Shown here: positions 1 to 12,700 of the stretch, piece by piece | How positions within the stretch are numbered: the first letter of the stretch is position 1 | Layout: each line of letters starts with the position of its first letter | NCBI RefSeq assembly: GCF_003286085.1 | Contig: NW_020825288.1 | Location: forward strand, 14,446,001-14,510,000 | Direction: 5' to 3' | DNA: 64,000 nt | Origin: Drosophila persimilis | Lineage: Eukaryota > Arthropoda > Insecta > Diptera > Drosophilidae | Made by a program: the position numbers and the translations under genes | The notes under the pieces: model-generated | Told to the model about the DNA's origin: nothing | The model's input: only the letters and a program-made list of their open reading frames with translations | Database searches by the model: none

Positions 1-643
1 TTACTGTTGTAGTTACAAGTTACATACACTTTCGGTTCGGCTTTTCTTCAGAATTCACCTTGAGCGATTCTTTCATCATTATACGTACAAATATGTTGTG
101 TTTTGCATCTTGTTGGTTGTTTTGTTTTGTTTTGTTTTGTTTTTCTTGTATCTCAAAAGTTCATTAAAATAAATGCCTTTTAGTTTGTTTGCTGGCACTC
201 TAGTACCGAAGAGTATCCAAGTGTTTGTTCTTTGTTGAGTAGTGTAAATAGTTACATGTTCAGTTGGTGGTAGGTGGTGGTAGGTGGTGGGGTACGGGTG
301 TACATAGTTTGTTAGTTAGTTGTTTGATTAGTTTGTCATGGTGTGCCTTTGAGTATGGGCTAAAATTACCGAAAAGGATTGGTTTTACTCACTCGCCCGC
401 ACATTCGCGGGACTAAGAGCCTCAAAGAAGTTGCTGAACATTTTCTAAAACATCCCGGAATGGCAGAAACTCGCATGCGAATACAGCATACACACGGATC
501 AGTACTTGGACTCCATCCAACTCCTACTCCCAGGTCGTGCGCCTGTGTATGCTGCTGTTTGTGTTTGTATTTGTATTTGTATTAGTTTTAGGCCCTTCTC
601 AAATGACACTCATGCGACGCCTGCCATTTCCGGTGGCCTCGGC
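1..643 (-). other. Gene A 3' UTR and downstream sequence
   Basis: Follows the gene A stop codon. I see no AATAAA or ATTAAA on the minus strand here, so the 3' end probably lies beyond the left edge. It holds short TGTTT and GGTGGTA repeats. No separate gene is convincing. Confidence 0.4.
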
Positions 644-775
644 TCAGTTGGCGTTGGCCAGCGTTTCGTGACACACCTCCATGTAGTCGGGGTCGTGCAT
701 GATGCCCTTTATCATGTCCTTGAGCATTGTGTAGCGTGGAAATATCGGATACATCTTTGAGCTGCCGTACTCTTC
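644..775 (-). CDS. Gene A exon 6 (terminal coding exon)
   Basis: Acceptor AAACAG precedes codons EEYGSSKMYPIFPRY and the frame ends at TGA (644-646) after ...LANAN. It carries most of the second copy of the helical unit (RYTMLKDMIK). Phase 0 with exon 5. Confidence 0.88.
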   Translation of the reverse strand, partial: EEYGSSKMYPIFPRYTMLKDMIKGIMHDPDYMEVCHETLANAN

Positions 776-3700
776 CTGTTTGGTCACACAGAAGCACACG
801 GTTAGATAAGGGTAAAGTTGCCACGGGGTCGGACAGTTTCCGTTCCGTTTCGCCTACCTTTAGTACTCGGATGAGATGCCGCAGCCCCAGATACTTTTTC
901 AGCAGGCGATACAAATCGTTTATCAGCTGTGTGTTCTCGTGCTCGATTTGAGCCGTTGTCATGTCTGTGGACGGGACGTTATGCGAATGCAGTTAATTAC
1001 CATGGGTCGCAGTTTCCGGCTCATTTCACTTACGTTCCAATCGCTCCATCCGCTCCCGCCGCTCGGCCGCCTCGTCGGCCAGCTTGGCTGACGTTTTCAC
1101 CCCCTCGCCTGACTTCTGGGTCTTCTCCATGATCGAGCAGGCGCGCATAACGTACGAGGGCACAGTCTCCTGCTTCTCCTGACGCGGTATGTCCACCAGG
1201 GTCCAGTACTGGGTCTCCAGCCGAATGACTTCCTAGTATAGGCATTAAAGATTTAGTTCGGCATTCCCTCGATTGCAGGGTTTCAGTCCACCAACCTTTA
1301 TCATCAACTTGAGCATGGGATAGCGCTGGAACATGTTGCGCTGGCTCTTCGAGTCGCCGTATTTGTTCATGAGGTTTATGAGCGCTTGCTTGGCCGTCTC
1401 GTAGGACTCCTCCAATCGCAGTCGGAGTGAGCGCAGCCTTTCATTGGTTTCGATTACCTCGTCCCGGGTCATTCCACTCGGCGCACCCTCGTCCTTCACA
1501 TCCTGAACGATCCGCCGCACGCTCTGTGTGAATTTCCCAACAAAATTTGTGGTTGCTGTGGAACGGTAATTGGAAACAAATTTTAATAGAAACAATTATC
1601 CTGTTTAATTTCATGTTTCTGGTGCCAAAATAAAAATTGTGCGGAAATTGCACGAAACACTGTCATTCATGATTGGAAATGTCAGTAGATACGCGCATTA
1701 ACCATGTAATAATCTACGATTCATGCGGAAATTGTTCGGCTATGGGAAAGTCAAACTATTATGCCATGATGATATCGCATCGAGCTTGAAAATGAATTAA
1801 AAATATATTTTTATTTTGTTTTTGGCCCCGCCCCTCTTTCGCTAGTCAACGCCGGGAACAGAACCTTGGACTTCTCGTACGCGGGTCCACACCTCTTCCC
1901 GCACCACCACGGTAGCAAGTAAGATCGTTCTGCTTTATTCGTAGTTTGCTTTAGTGGCAATCATTTTAAGGTTTTTGTAATTTTTCTTAAGCAACCATAA
2001 AATATAAATAATTCTTTGGGCAAGTTTATTATTTACATTTAATTTTAAAGTTCAGTAGGATTGATTTTCTATTTTTTCCCTCTTATTTCTTCATTTCTTT
2101 CTCTCTACGGATTCAGTCTGATAGGGATCGTGGTAAAAACAATAATTATTAACTAAAACAAGTATAGCCATCTAAACTTAATCAGAATTAATTTATAATG
2201 AAAAAAAATTTGAAAACAAGACCGATTTCTTAAACAGACATTCTAATCTGCAAGTTTATTATCTGATCTCAGGTTTTGTGCTAATAGCGAAAAATATAAT
2301 GCATTTGCGAGCATGATAAAGAAAATTAGAATACAAAAAAAAATACAAATAAGTGATTAAGGACGATTTTTCAAAAAAGGTGAGCGTTTTATTTTGTTTG
2401 AATTGTTTCCATTGTGTTTTTGACTTATCGTCGTGCTTAATCAGAGCTTTTGCATCACATCATTTGTAGGTCTCTCGGAAAAATTGCAGTTACTGGTGGG
2501 CACCGTGGTTTCTTTGTATTTAATGTGTTCAGTTGAGAAACTGCGAAATATCCTAGTTTTTGTTAACGTAATGTCTTTATGCATTTTACATGTTTTTAGC
2601 CAAGTCAACAGCGAAAAACGTGTGAAAACGCGTCAACTTAAACATATTTGCTTAAAAAGTCAATATACAAAATATGTATCTAAAATTCGTTTAGACAGAC
2701 TCTTTAAATTCTTCTGGAAAAATTCAAAATTTTCTGTTTCGTTGATGTGGTTCCCCTTAAAGTGGTTTTGGCATCGAAAATAAAATAAACTCAGACAATT
2801 AAGCTCTTTTTGGAAACTCAAAGGAATTATCTGAAATATCTGGTGGATGGGATTACGTAAGTACTTCTGGCATCGTAAATTCTTACTGAAATGGTTTAAA
2901 AGCCACAGAACAGTGAAATTCGTTTATTTGCATTTACGTTTTCATTGGTCGTTGAACAGACGCTCCTTCATTTTCGCGCTGCTAATGATTTTTTTATATT
3001 AACGAATGGGAAAACTCCAGAATCGTTTGAGCAGCGCCCGTTTAATGGGCCTTTCGATGTCGGAAAGTGCAATTAGCATTCGTCATTGTCTGTCCGTGTC
3101 TATGTCCGTGAATATATGCAAAACGTGACATACTTCAAGGCCCTGATTTGTGTGCCTGTCTTGCCTACGGAGAGGGGGTCCATCTGTGTCTGAGTCAAGC
3201 CGTTGCAAATTAGTCGAGCACTGCAGATGTATCTGAATGCTTACTTCAATCGAACCGTGCTGCTCCTAATTAGAACCAGAGCCATCTGCTGTCTCTTCCA
3301 GAGGCAGACTCGTCCCTTATGTGGGCTTCGTTGGCGGAGCATAAAGTGCATTGCCATTTTCACAGAATGATTCATTCCCCTGCCTTGAACTTGGACAAAG
3401 ACTGCGCTCTGTTTGTGGTTGTCGGCGGGTGGCAAACTGGGAAACCGTAATTGTTGTTCCCTGGAGACAGCCGAATCATTCTGACGATGATCATGACGTA
3501 CCAAAAGAGACTTTGCACTGGGCCCATCGAAAAGTATCTGACAGTCTGGCACTGAATAAATTGTGTTTATATGTACAGCAGTGCGGATTGTTGAGCTCCG
3601 CTCTCACATTTTGGTAGAGAAAAAGAGCGACAGCCGCCACCACCGCTCTTTATCTTGGCTGGCTCTCTCGCTCTCTATGTCTGCTAGTTTATAAAGATTT

Positions 3701-6700
3701 ACCCAAGAGAGATCTGCTCAGTGTAAATTCAAGAATCTGAAGGCGAGCACTGCCGCGACACAGACACCCGAGAAATACATAAAAACCAGCAACACAATGA
3801 AGTAAAAAAAAATAAAATAAAATAACATAAAAGCATATTAAAAAGCGAAAAACGAGTAAACGTGAGCACGATAAACACGACGACCACAAACAAAGAGCTC
3901 GGGGCATTTTATATACCAACACACATACATATGTACATTAGGTACTGGTGGATACATAAAAGCACGCATATATCGCGCCAAAAAAGAAACAGGCAGCCAA
4001 ACGAAATAGGCCTTAAGCCAATTGAACGTGAATTTTATTGGATTTAATTGTTGAAAGTAAAAGGAAACAGAAAAACCATTACAAGTAAACAAGCACTGTT
4101 CCAACTATTGGAATAAAAAACGATCCAGAGATCCAGAGAGCTTCAGAGAGCGTAGCACGCGCAGACAGATATACATATCTTTAGTGTAGGTAAGTCTGAT
4201 CCCCCAGTAGATACGAGTACTACGGCTGGTACTCGGGGAGCTTGGTCGTGACACCGAGACACCCATTTTCAATGCATTTTCATGCTCATCGGGTCTGTTC
4301 GCAATCTGCTTAATGGGCGCTCAGCTCTTGGGCCATAGCTCCTAATTGGTTTATTGACTTGGCTGTCGACCAGTTGGCCTTATACGCGGCTTGCAGCTTT
4401 TTGCCAGTGCAACAAATTTCCATATAAAAACTGCAATTAATCCAAGTTGATGTCTTCTCTCTCTCTCATTCTCTCTATCGTTGCCCGCTCTGTTGTGGCA
4501 TGATACTCGTATTGTGTACATTATTTTTTTTTTATTTACTCCTCGTTTTTGCTGATTTGCATAAAATTTCGATTTTATAGAATTTTTTCAAGACTAATAA
4601 TAGTTTGTTTTTCTTACTGCTGCATATCAGCGTATAGATACACCAAAATGATTCAACAACTGGACAGATTTTCGAATTGAAATGTATATATAAAACAGAA
4701 ACGATTATAGATAAATACAACAAAGTCGGCCAATTTAATTTAACAAATTTTATTTTATTTTTTTTTTTTTTGGCAGATAACGTTTAAAAATATGCATAAA
4801 TTGTTTATTTATAGAACGAAAAAGAAATGCTCAAAAAAAAGGTTGACCTGCGACACTTTCGTCTAGGAAATTCCCGAAATATATTTAAAGAAAACATTCT
4901 GAAAATATTGAACATTTGTAGATTATCAAGAAATTTAAATTGAGTCAAGATAACCTGAGACAAAAATGCATGCACATATTTTTATGGAATTCCCAAAAAA
5001 TTTCGTTAAGGCCGAAATTCTTGAATATTGTTGCGTGACCAACAAAAATAAAGATAAGACAATTGACGTCAACGACAAGTCAAATAGATCCCCAGAGGGC
5101 CTGTGCCAGTCTCATAGGAAGTCGAAGCTCTTCCGAGCATCGGGGGGTTAAATAATAATAGGCAAATACGAGTACATTTTCAATGAAGGGCTTGTGCCGC
5201 CCAGGCGCAAACAAATTAGCAATTGTAGATAGCTGGCTGACATTGTCATTGATCAGCAGAACAACAGAATACATACTCGTAGTCGTATATGGCAGAAAAA
5301 ACCCATTTAGCCAGTTAAACTCGTTTCACGGCTCTCGTGTAAGTGCAACCGACTGGACCAGATATCGGGCTCCTGCACGCCCATGCCCAATCTCAGTGCC
5401 AGTCCCAGATTTACCTACATTTTGATGGGGCCAGACAGAGGAAGAGGACATCTTATAAGTAAGCCGCTTGCTCTAGTTCACTTGTTGCCCCACTGCCGAC
5501 AGGCACTTGGCAGCAGCTCTTCCCTGTTTTGGCTGTTCTGACGGTAATACTCGTACATTCGTCTTTCGGCGGATTCGAGAGGTGGGTTTTTGGTACATCG
5601 GAAGCTCTCGTGGCCTTCAGTCTCATCCCACCACGCCACCACTCTCATCCTCTCCCACTGATATCAACCAAAATGACGACAAAAAATTGTTTGGATGCGG
5701 CATTCTCACTCAGACCCATCGGCAGAGACGACTAATGAGCAAAACGGCTTTTGTTTGCCTTTGGCTTGTCGCCGCTCCTCTCTCTGTCTCTCTCTATCTC
5801 CCTCTACCTGCGTAAACCGGTTGTTGCTAATTTGGCAAAACACAAAAAAATACACCGTGACATGGGAGTGTGTGTGATGCGGTGTATCTGTGTGTGAACT
5901 GCTACATATTGTTTGTCTTTTTTGGCAGTTTCTCAGCCACAGCCACAGCCTCAGCCACTGAAAGCGAAGCACATAATTTGGCCAACAGCAGCAACAACAA
6001 ACGAAACGTGTCTTCAAGTGGAACACTGTGCTCTCTGTGCAGAGCGAAAAGTGCGTTCAAAGTATCTCAAAGATAAAGACAGCAGCAACTTTTCGTTTCG
6101 CACATAATTAAAGCTCTGCACGTGGCTCCGTGTGTGTGATTCCGTATCTGTGTGTGTGTGCATGTGTTGCCCTTTTGGCCCACAAATATTTCAAGTTCAA
6201 CCTTTCGGTGTTGCTCTTTTTTTTACGGCCTTACATTTTTTTAATTCTGGAATTTCCAGTGCGCCCGCTCATCTTTTGTTTGCACCACGCCCCAACCCGT
6301 CCCCCCTCGAGCCCCCATTTTTGCCCCGCTCTGTATTGTTTATTCCTTTCCACTTTTAATTTTCCCTTCTGTTGTTTACACACAAGTAGGATGAGATTTC
6401 CCCTTTACAGTTTTCTCAGTTCTGTTCTGTACTTTTTTCCATTTGTTCTTGCGCGGCAGAGTCCGCATTTCTGCAACAATGGGAATGTCTTATCGGTCAG
6501 AGACTTTGGGAATGTCTTGACTCTGGTTGGGTTTTCCATCAAGCTTCGTCATCGCTCAGAAGCTAGAAAAGAACTTCAAGGGGGATCGATTTGCCCATGA
6601 TTTCCTTTGACTCAACTGGGAGTCAACTCGCTATTTTTGTGGCGAGTATTCACAGTGCCAGTGCAGACTCGGTTACAGACATGTAAGTGCTAAACACAGG

Positions 6701-9700
6701 TTTCCATTTAATTCCCATGAATTACACTGTGAAACTGAGCGGCGGCAAATTCCTCAAAGTCAAAACCGCAGGCACGTGCCGCTGATGATGATTATATGGT
6801 ACTGTACGACACTGTACGTCAAATGCTTCCCACGTCTCTTGCGGTCATTCACTGACTTTCTCTATATATGAATGTGTTTGTGATTGGTCCAAGCATAATT
6901 CGAGTCAGTGAAGTCATCAGGGAAATTACGCTAGTTTTTCGTCATAGTTTTATGGTAAGTGAGATCATTGTTTGATTAGCATATTGGCACTCAACAAAAA
7001 TCATTACAGAAGGAACGATATGATGCATAAAACCAGTTCGATTCAGTGACATAAGCACATAAAATAGGAACCAGTTCGATTCTTGTATAAACCATTTAAT
7101 TCCCAAACTGGAATGAACTCGTATTTCAGTACTGCAGGAGGAATTGAAAAGGTTAAATGGCTCCTAGTCAAATGGTTGTCAATTAAACCTAGAGTTTCGC
7201 ACTTTCGCTCTAACGAGGGCACTTTGATCAAAGCGTTGGCAATAAATTCCCACAATTAAAATGACAGATTAATCGATTGCATTTGCATGTGAATCGAGTA
7301 AAAAAGCTGCCATGACGTCAATACAACATTAAGGCTGGCTGCTAGCCGAAACACATGGAGATCACATTGTTGGTTTTCTATTATTGGTACAATTCTGTAG
7401 CTTTTATATTATATCCACTGTTTTGGCCTGGCTCCAAACACGACAGTTTCAGTCCCCTCTATTCTGCAAGTATCTACCCAAAATGATGCTATAATTATAG
7501 TCAGAGTACAGCCACTAATTGCTTAGAGAAAACCATTAGATTGAGAAGCAGCCACGGGTTTCAATTTAATTGAAGTTGTACTATGGCGAGTGCCATTTAA
7601 TAGAGGATCTTGCTAACGAACTTATATTTCCGTTTGCTAATGAGCTGCCAAAGCTAGATGTGGGTTATTTTGAGAGTTCAAAGTCCCCAATCGCAGACCC
7701 CAGACCAAGATCGACTATAATTTGGTCACGCTTTATGGTCCAGAATGATTTCGTAATGACTTCAGGCTATAAATATGTCATGCGCATGAGATCATACAGA
7801 CATCCGATTATGTGAGGCCTCAAGAGTGTCAAAATTCTGTCATCTCAAAGAAGATTTGGCAAGAACAATACTGATGGATTTGGGTGCTACTGGTGCTTGT
7901 CAGCTTGTCATTATCTGCACTCAAAATACTCATCGTTAATCACCTTTGGCTCAAGCGTATTTTGAATGATTCATCCGCCAAGCTTTGAATATATTTATTG
8001 TCTTTTTCGGCAGCATTTTACCTGCTTATCTGGGGAGTATCTGGGATTGACTTGTCTGGGTTTTTGGTATTTTTGTCACACCCTTCCCCTTCCCGAAATA
8101 TGCATATTTCTGTATGCCAAGGGCGTGGCCATCAATAAGCAAAACTAAATGAACGCATAAATGTGTCTTGACCTCGCTAATCCTAGCCGCACGTGCTGAT
8201 TACCATTTCGGGACCCAGCCGTCACCATCCCCATTCCAATCCCCATCCCCATTCCCTTTCCTATCCTCCTGCTAGTTACCGCTCCTCGGATTGCCAGCGG
8301 GTGTGTTTGCTCAGCGTGTTTTAATTAGTTGGGTTTTGCTAAGGACATCGAAGGCCCCCAAACAGGAACGAAACCAAAAACGATTCCTGTTTGACTAATT
8401 GACCGCGTTTGTGTGCACGTGTCTATGTGTTTCTGGGTGTGTGTGTGTGTGTGTGCCTCAGCCGCAACCCACGCCTATGACAACGCCCACATCAATCATC
8501 GGAGAGTCGGAAATTTCGACACGCTTCAGATTTATTGAAATCGTGCAACGTGCCCCAGCATCAGGCATCAGCATTCGCAACCAATTTAAATGACAAACTG
8601 CACGCTGCAGCTCTCGAGCCTCGGCGCTGAATGTTTGCGCCCCTTACAAATGTGGAGTAATTTACGTCCCGAGGTGACAATATTGTGCATTAGTCACTTA
8701 TTGTTATTTTCAGTTTAAATGGAGCGTGCCCATACTGTCTATTGATTTATGGTAATGAGGGAAAATTCGAATTTCAAAAGCTGAGTACATATTTGCTTTG
8801 GAAGGTGGGCGGTGGGAAAACTAAACTCGTGTCGACACAGTGAAACATGAGCAACAGGGAAGCTGTCAAGCAACAGGTCTGCCCCACTATAGCAGACTCG
8901 GTCCTAGATGGTCAAGTGGATTACCATCAGTCAACCCAGCCAAGAGATCCCTACCCATTCGGACATGACCACAACTTGACCTGAGCACCTCAACACGAAA
9001 AATGTGTGTGGTCATCTGTCATTCATCTCCGGCTACCAGCTGCACAGGCCACAGTAACTAACCCAGTTGTGGGCCCACAAACGTAGGGAGGAAACGGCTT
9101 TTCATCCGACTAAATAGCCCAATCTATAAGCAACAAGCAGAAACAATTTCAGGTTATTACAAGACTGGCCCCAGACAAGTTATTGACTTTGATTTGCCCA
9201 TAAATTGCTGTTGTGCTCTAATGGCAGTTTAAGTTTCGTGTCCGAGTCCCCGCAGGTTGAGAAGGCAATCGGTTTGTTTTTCGATTCAATTGAGGCATCA
9301 AATTAAATTAATACTTGAAAATTTCCGGCAAAATGGCCGTACCGTAAGTTTAATAATGGCAGTAGGTGCGATTTGCTTGTTTCGTTAGGGCTTCTTCTAC
9401 TCGAAGAAATGTAATATGCGCTGTGGGCCATTGCTATAGAGCCACTCAATATTTAATGTTTGAATGTTTGTGTGGCACTCAAAGAGGGAGAGCAAGAGAT
9501 AGAGAGAGAGAGGGGAGGACGATGGCTATGAATTTTTGTTGTGGTGTTTGCTTGAGCCTGGCATTTTCATTAAAACTTTAAGTCACTTTTGGTGCCGTTA
9601 TTTGATGCTACTATTTTGCATTATTCAAGAAACTGCCGCCGCCTTTGCCGCATTTGGCAAACAGTCAAGAGAGGCAAAGAGAAAGAGTGAGAGAGACGGA

Positions 9701-12700
9701 GAGGGAGAGGAAGAGGCAAAAAGATGTGGCAGACACACATACGCACATGTGTAAACTGCAAAAACCTTGGCCCTTCGTCCCCATCCTTGTCCCTGTCTCC
9801 TGGTAGGCCCAACTGGCAGGGCAAATAGACGTGTGCCCAAATACACAAACAAACATCGAGCAAACGAACCGAAATACTCCGAAAGGCACACACATGGGAC
9901 CCAAAACGGAGACATCGAGAGTAGATGGAAATGGGATTTAAGATGTGGGGGATGGGTACATACATACAAAGGGATGGAGGGGTCACATTTGAACTTTTGT
10001 CATTCAGAGCAGAGCAGCCGAAAAGTATACAGAAAAAGGAAAATATATACCCATACCCGTACCCGAACCCGGCACAATGAAGAGGGTGGATAGTGGTCTG
10101 TCCAATTGAAGCCACAGTTTAACAGATAGTGGCGTTGGTCGCACAACTGCGGAAGCAGCGTGTGGCATGCAGCATCAGCATCCACATCCGCAGTACAGCC
10201 AACAGCAGTAAGTAACGGCCACACAACGGCCATGATAATGGCAATCTGTCAGTTTTTGGCCAAACTAAACACTGTCCCAGCGACCCGGCGACAATGCCAC
10301 GGACTCCATCCATACACATACTCGCCCAGACAGGATAACGCATTCAGTCAGCGAGACAAATTGACAGACAATTTAGCTGTCAATTGTGCGTCGCTCGTTT
10401 TGCGGGCGGTCGGTCGGACGACAGTTGAACCAACATCCTGGCATCCTGGCATTATGGCATTCATTCAGCTTCAGCCAAGGACATTATTAGTTTGGTTACG
10501 AACGGGCCACCAGAGCACATGCATACAAATGACGAGGGAGGGTCCACACCCTCCCACATTACCCCTTGCACTACGCTCTTCGTAGCCCTTTAAAAGAGTA
10601 TTTAATCTTCGACTAACCAAGGAAGTAAGTCCCCGTTCGGGTTTACATTTTCCACTGTTCGCTGGCCAAGCGAGCAACAAATGCAAAGCAAAACGATGGA
10701 TGACTGTTGAGCCGATTCAACGGCTGCAGGACCAACACAAAGTGCTCTGAAAGCCCCGTCTCGGAATGGGCTCAGCGCCACAGTAAATATGTGTAAGTAG
10801 CTGTAAGCACATGAAGCAGCTGCTTCACTCTACGGGCATTTATCATACGCCGCGTGGTCCGGGCGTTGACATAACAATTAAGCCAATTGGCCGTGCTTAA
10901 GCCATGCCATGCCCAAGAGGGGCAGAATACCTGCAGTACGGTTACGGAGCCGGGCCTGTAGCTGATAATCTATTTGCCAGTTATATTTCACACTGACAGC
11001 CTGGCAGTGACACGGCCTGCTTCTACTTTGCCTCCATTTCGCCGCTCCGTTGCCAAGTTGCAACCACTTTAAAGTGGCGGCTGCCCCGTCTCCGCCGACC
11101 CCGAACCGCCGCTTTTCCAGTGCTCCACAACAAAATATTTATGCTTTCCGCCTCTTCCCCCGGGCCAAGACATTTGTATCCCGCCACTGAAGGAGCGGCC
11201 GCCGAGTGCATATAATTTGGTTGGCTTTTGCTTTGGCTCTGGCTCTGGCTTTTGGGGAACTTTTGCAATTAGAACTGCAGCAAAGTAGACAAGTGGTTGC
11301 TCCCAAAGTGCCATCAGCTTTGGCAGCACTTGAAGTAGCATGAGGACTCTCGTCCCGGACCACAACTGCCCCTACCCCGCTCCTAGACCGGCACTTGTTG
11401 GGCTTTTAACATGTGGATATTGCTTTCCCGTTGTTGTCCCCTCTCTCCGGGTATTTTCGTAATTTTCGTTTGTGGCTGGTGCCGTTGTCACATGACAGAA
11501 CTTGGGCCGTGGTGCGGATGCCGTGGAAGGAAGCAAAGTTCACATGAATGTGTCAGCCTTTGTGGCCGTTGTTCTTATTCATGCTGCTGATGTGGTTGTT
11601 GTGTCATCCGCCATGAGGAGAACAAAGCATCATGACAACTGGGATAGACTCTGCACAGGGGTACCATTCCATTGTTGGCTGCTGATGGTCCTGACGGATG
11701 TGGCAACGAGATGATATCACAATTGCTGTCCGTTAATACGCAGGAAAGGTGAAATGGATAATCATTGAACCACTGGATGTACTACAAGTCTCCAGCTGCA
11801 GCTGGCGATTATGCAACCATCTCTCTGCAGTCTGAAACACATTGCATTGTTTCCTGAAGCCCTCTCAAATAAGCAACAAAAAAGAAAGAAAGAAACCCTT
11901 TTTCCACATGCATTGTTTCTCTCGTGTTGATGCCCCACTTTGCTCTGTCTTCATCATGGATGGCTTTGTACGAATGGATGTGTGTGCGTGCTGCATAAAT
12001 TTCATTTTGAACAATAATAAGAAGAAAAGATGGCAGCATTTGGCCTGAAGCCCGGGCTTCCAGTCAGATCAAAATCATACATACTGTTACTGCAAATGGA
12101 CCAACAATGGAATTGCGATGAAGGGGAATGAAATGCGTTTGCTTTAAATGACACAGAGAAAAAAAATTCGGGTAGCTGGCAGCTGACGGTTTCTCATGGT
12201 CCACTGAGAGTCCAACCGAATATCCCATGTTGCGTATACGCACCGATGGGCGGCCAAATCGCATTACGCACGTGGGAGGCATAGGAGACGTGGGAGGCGT
12301 GGGAGGTCACTGCAATATGGTTGCAAAAACGCATCTCCACAAGCTTAATTACAGGCCAGGCCCCCATTGATTTGGCATCGACAGGAACATCTCAATTATG
12401 CAGGGATGCAATATGCCCAGGATTGGATCTGTCCTGGCCTCCCTTAATGGCTATTTGCATGCTGTTGCCGTTGCTGTGGTCGTGTCTGTTGCAACTACGT
12501 GACAACAGTTGACGGGCGACACTTTGACACATGAATAGAGCCCAAGCCAGCAGACCCCAACACATAGAGGGATAACTGTGTCGGTTCCTTTGTGGGCCAA
12601 CACACACATACACTCACACTCCCCTCGGACAGTGTAAGCCAATTAGAAGCAACAATGTCAGTCATATTGCACGACCCGCACGTGTTATTCTTGGCATCAA

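Noticed and set aside
2433-2783. 116-codon plus-strand frame
   Set aside because: AT-rich, Lys/Phe/Leu-biased, no motif and no promoter or splice signals close by.
7031-7083. GTTCGATTC resembling a tRNA T-loop
   Set aside because: No A box, no acceptor-stem pairing and no terminator; no tRNA fold can be drawn.
7570-7815. 81-codon frame of fairly normal composition
   Set aside because: No ATG near its start, preceded immediately by TAA, and no acceptor at the right place.
9621-10115. 164-codon minus-strand frame and overlapping ones
   Set aside because: Low-complexity CT/GA sequence; three overlapping frames are open, which points to composition rather than coding.
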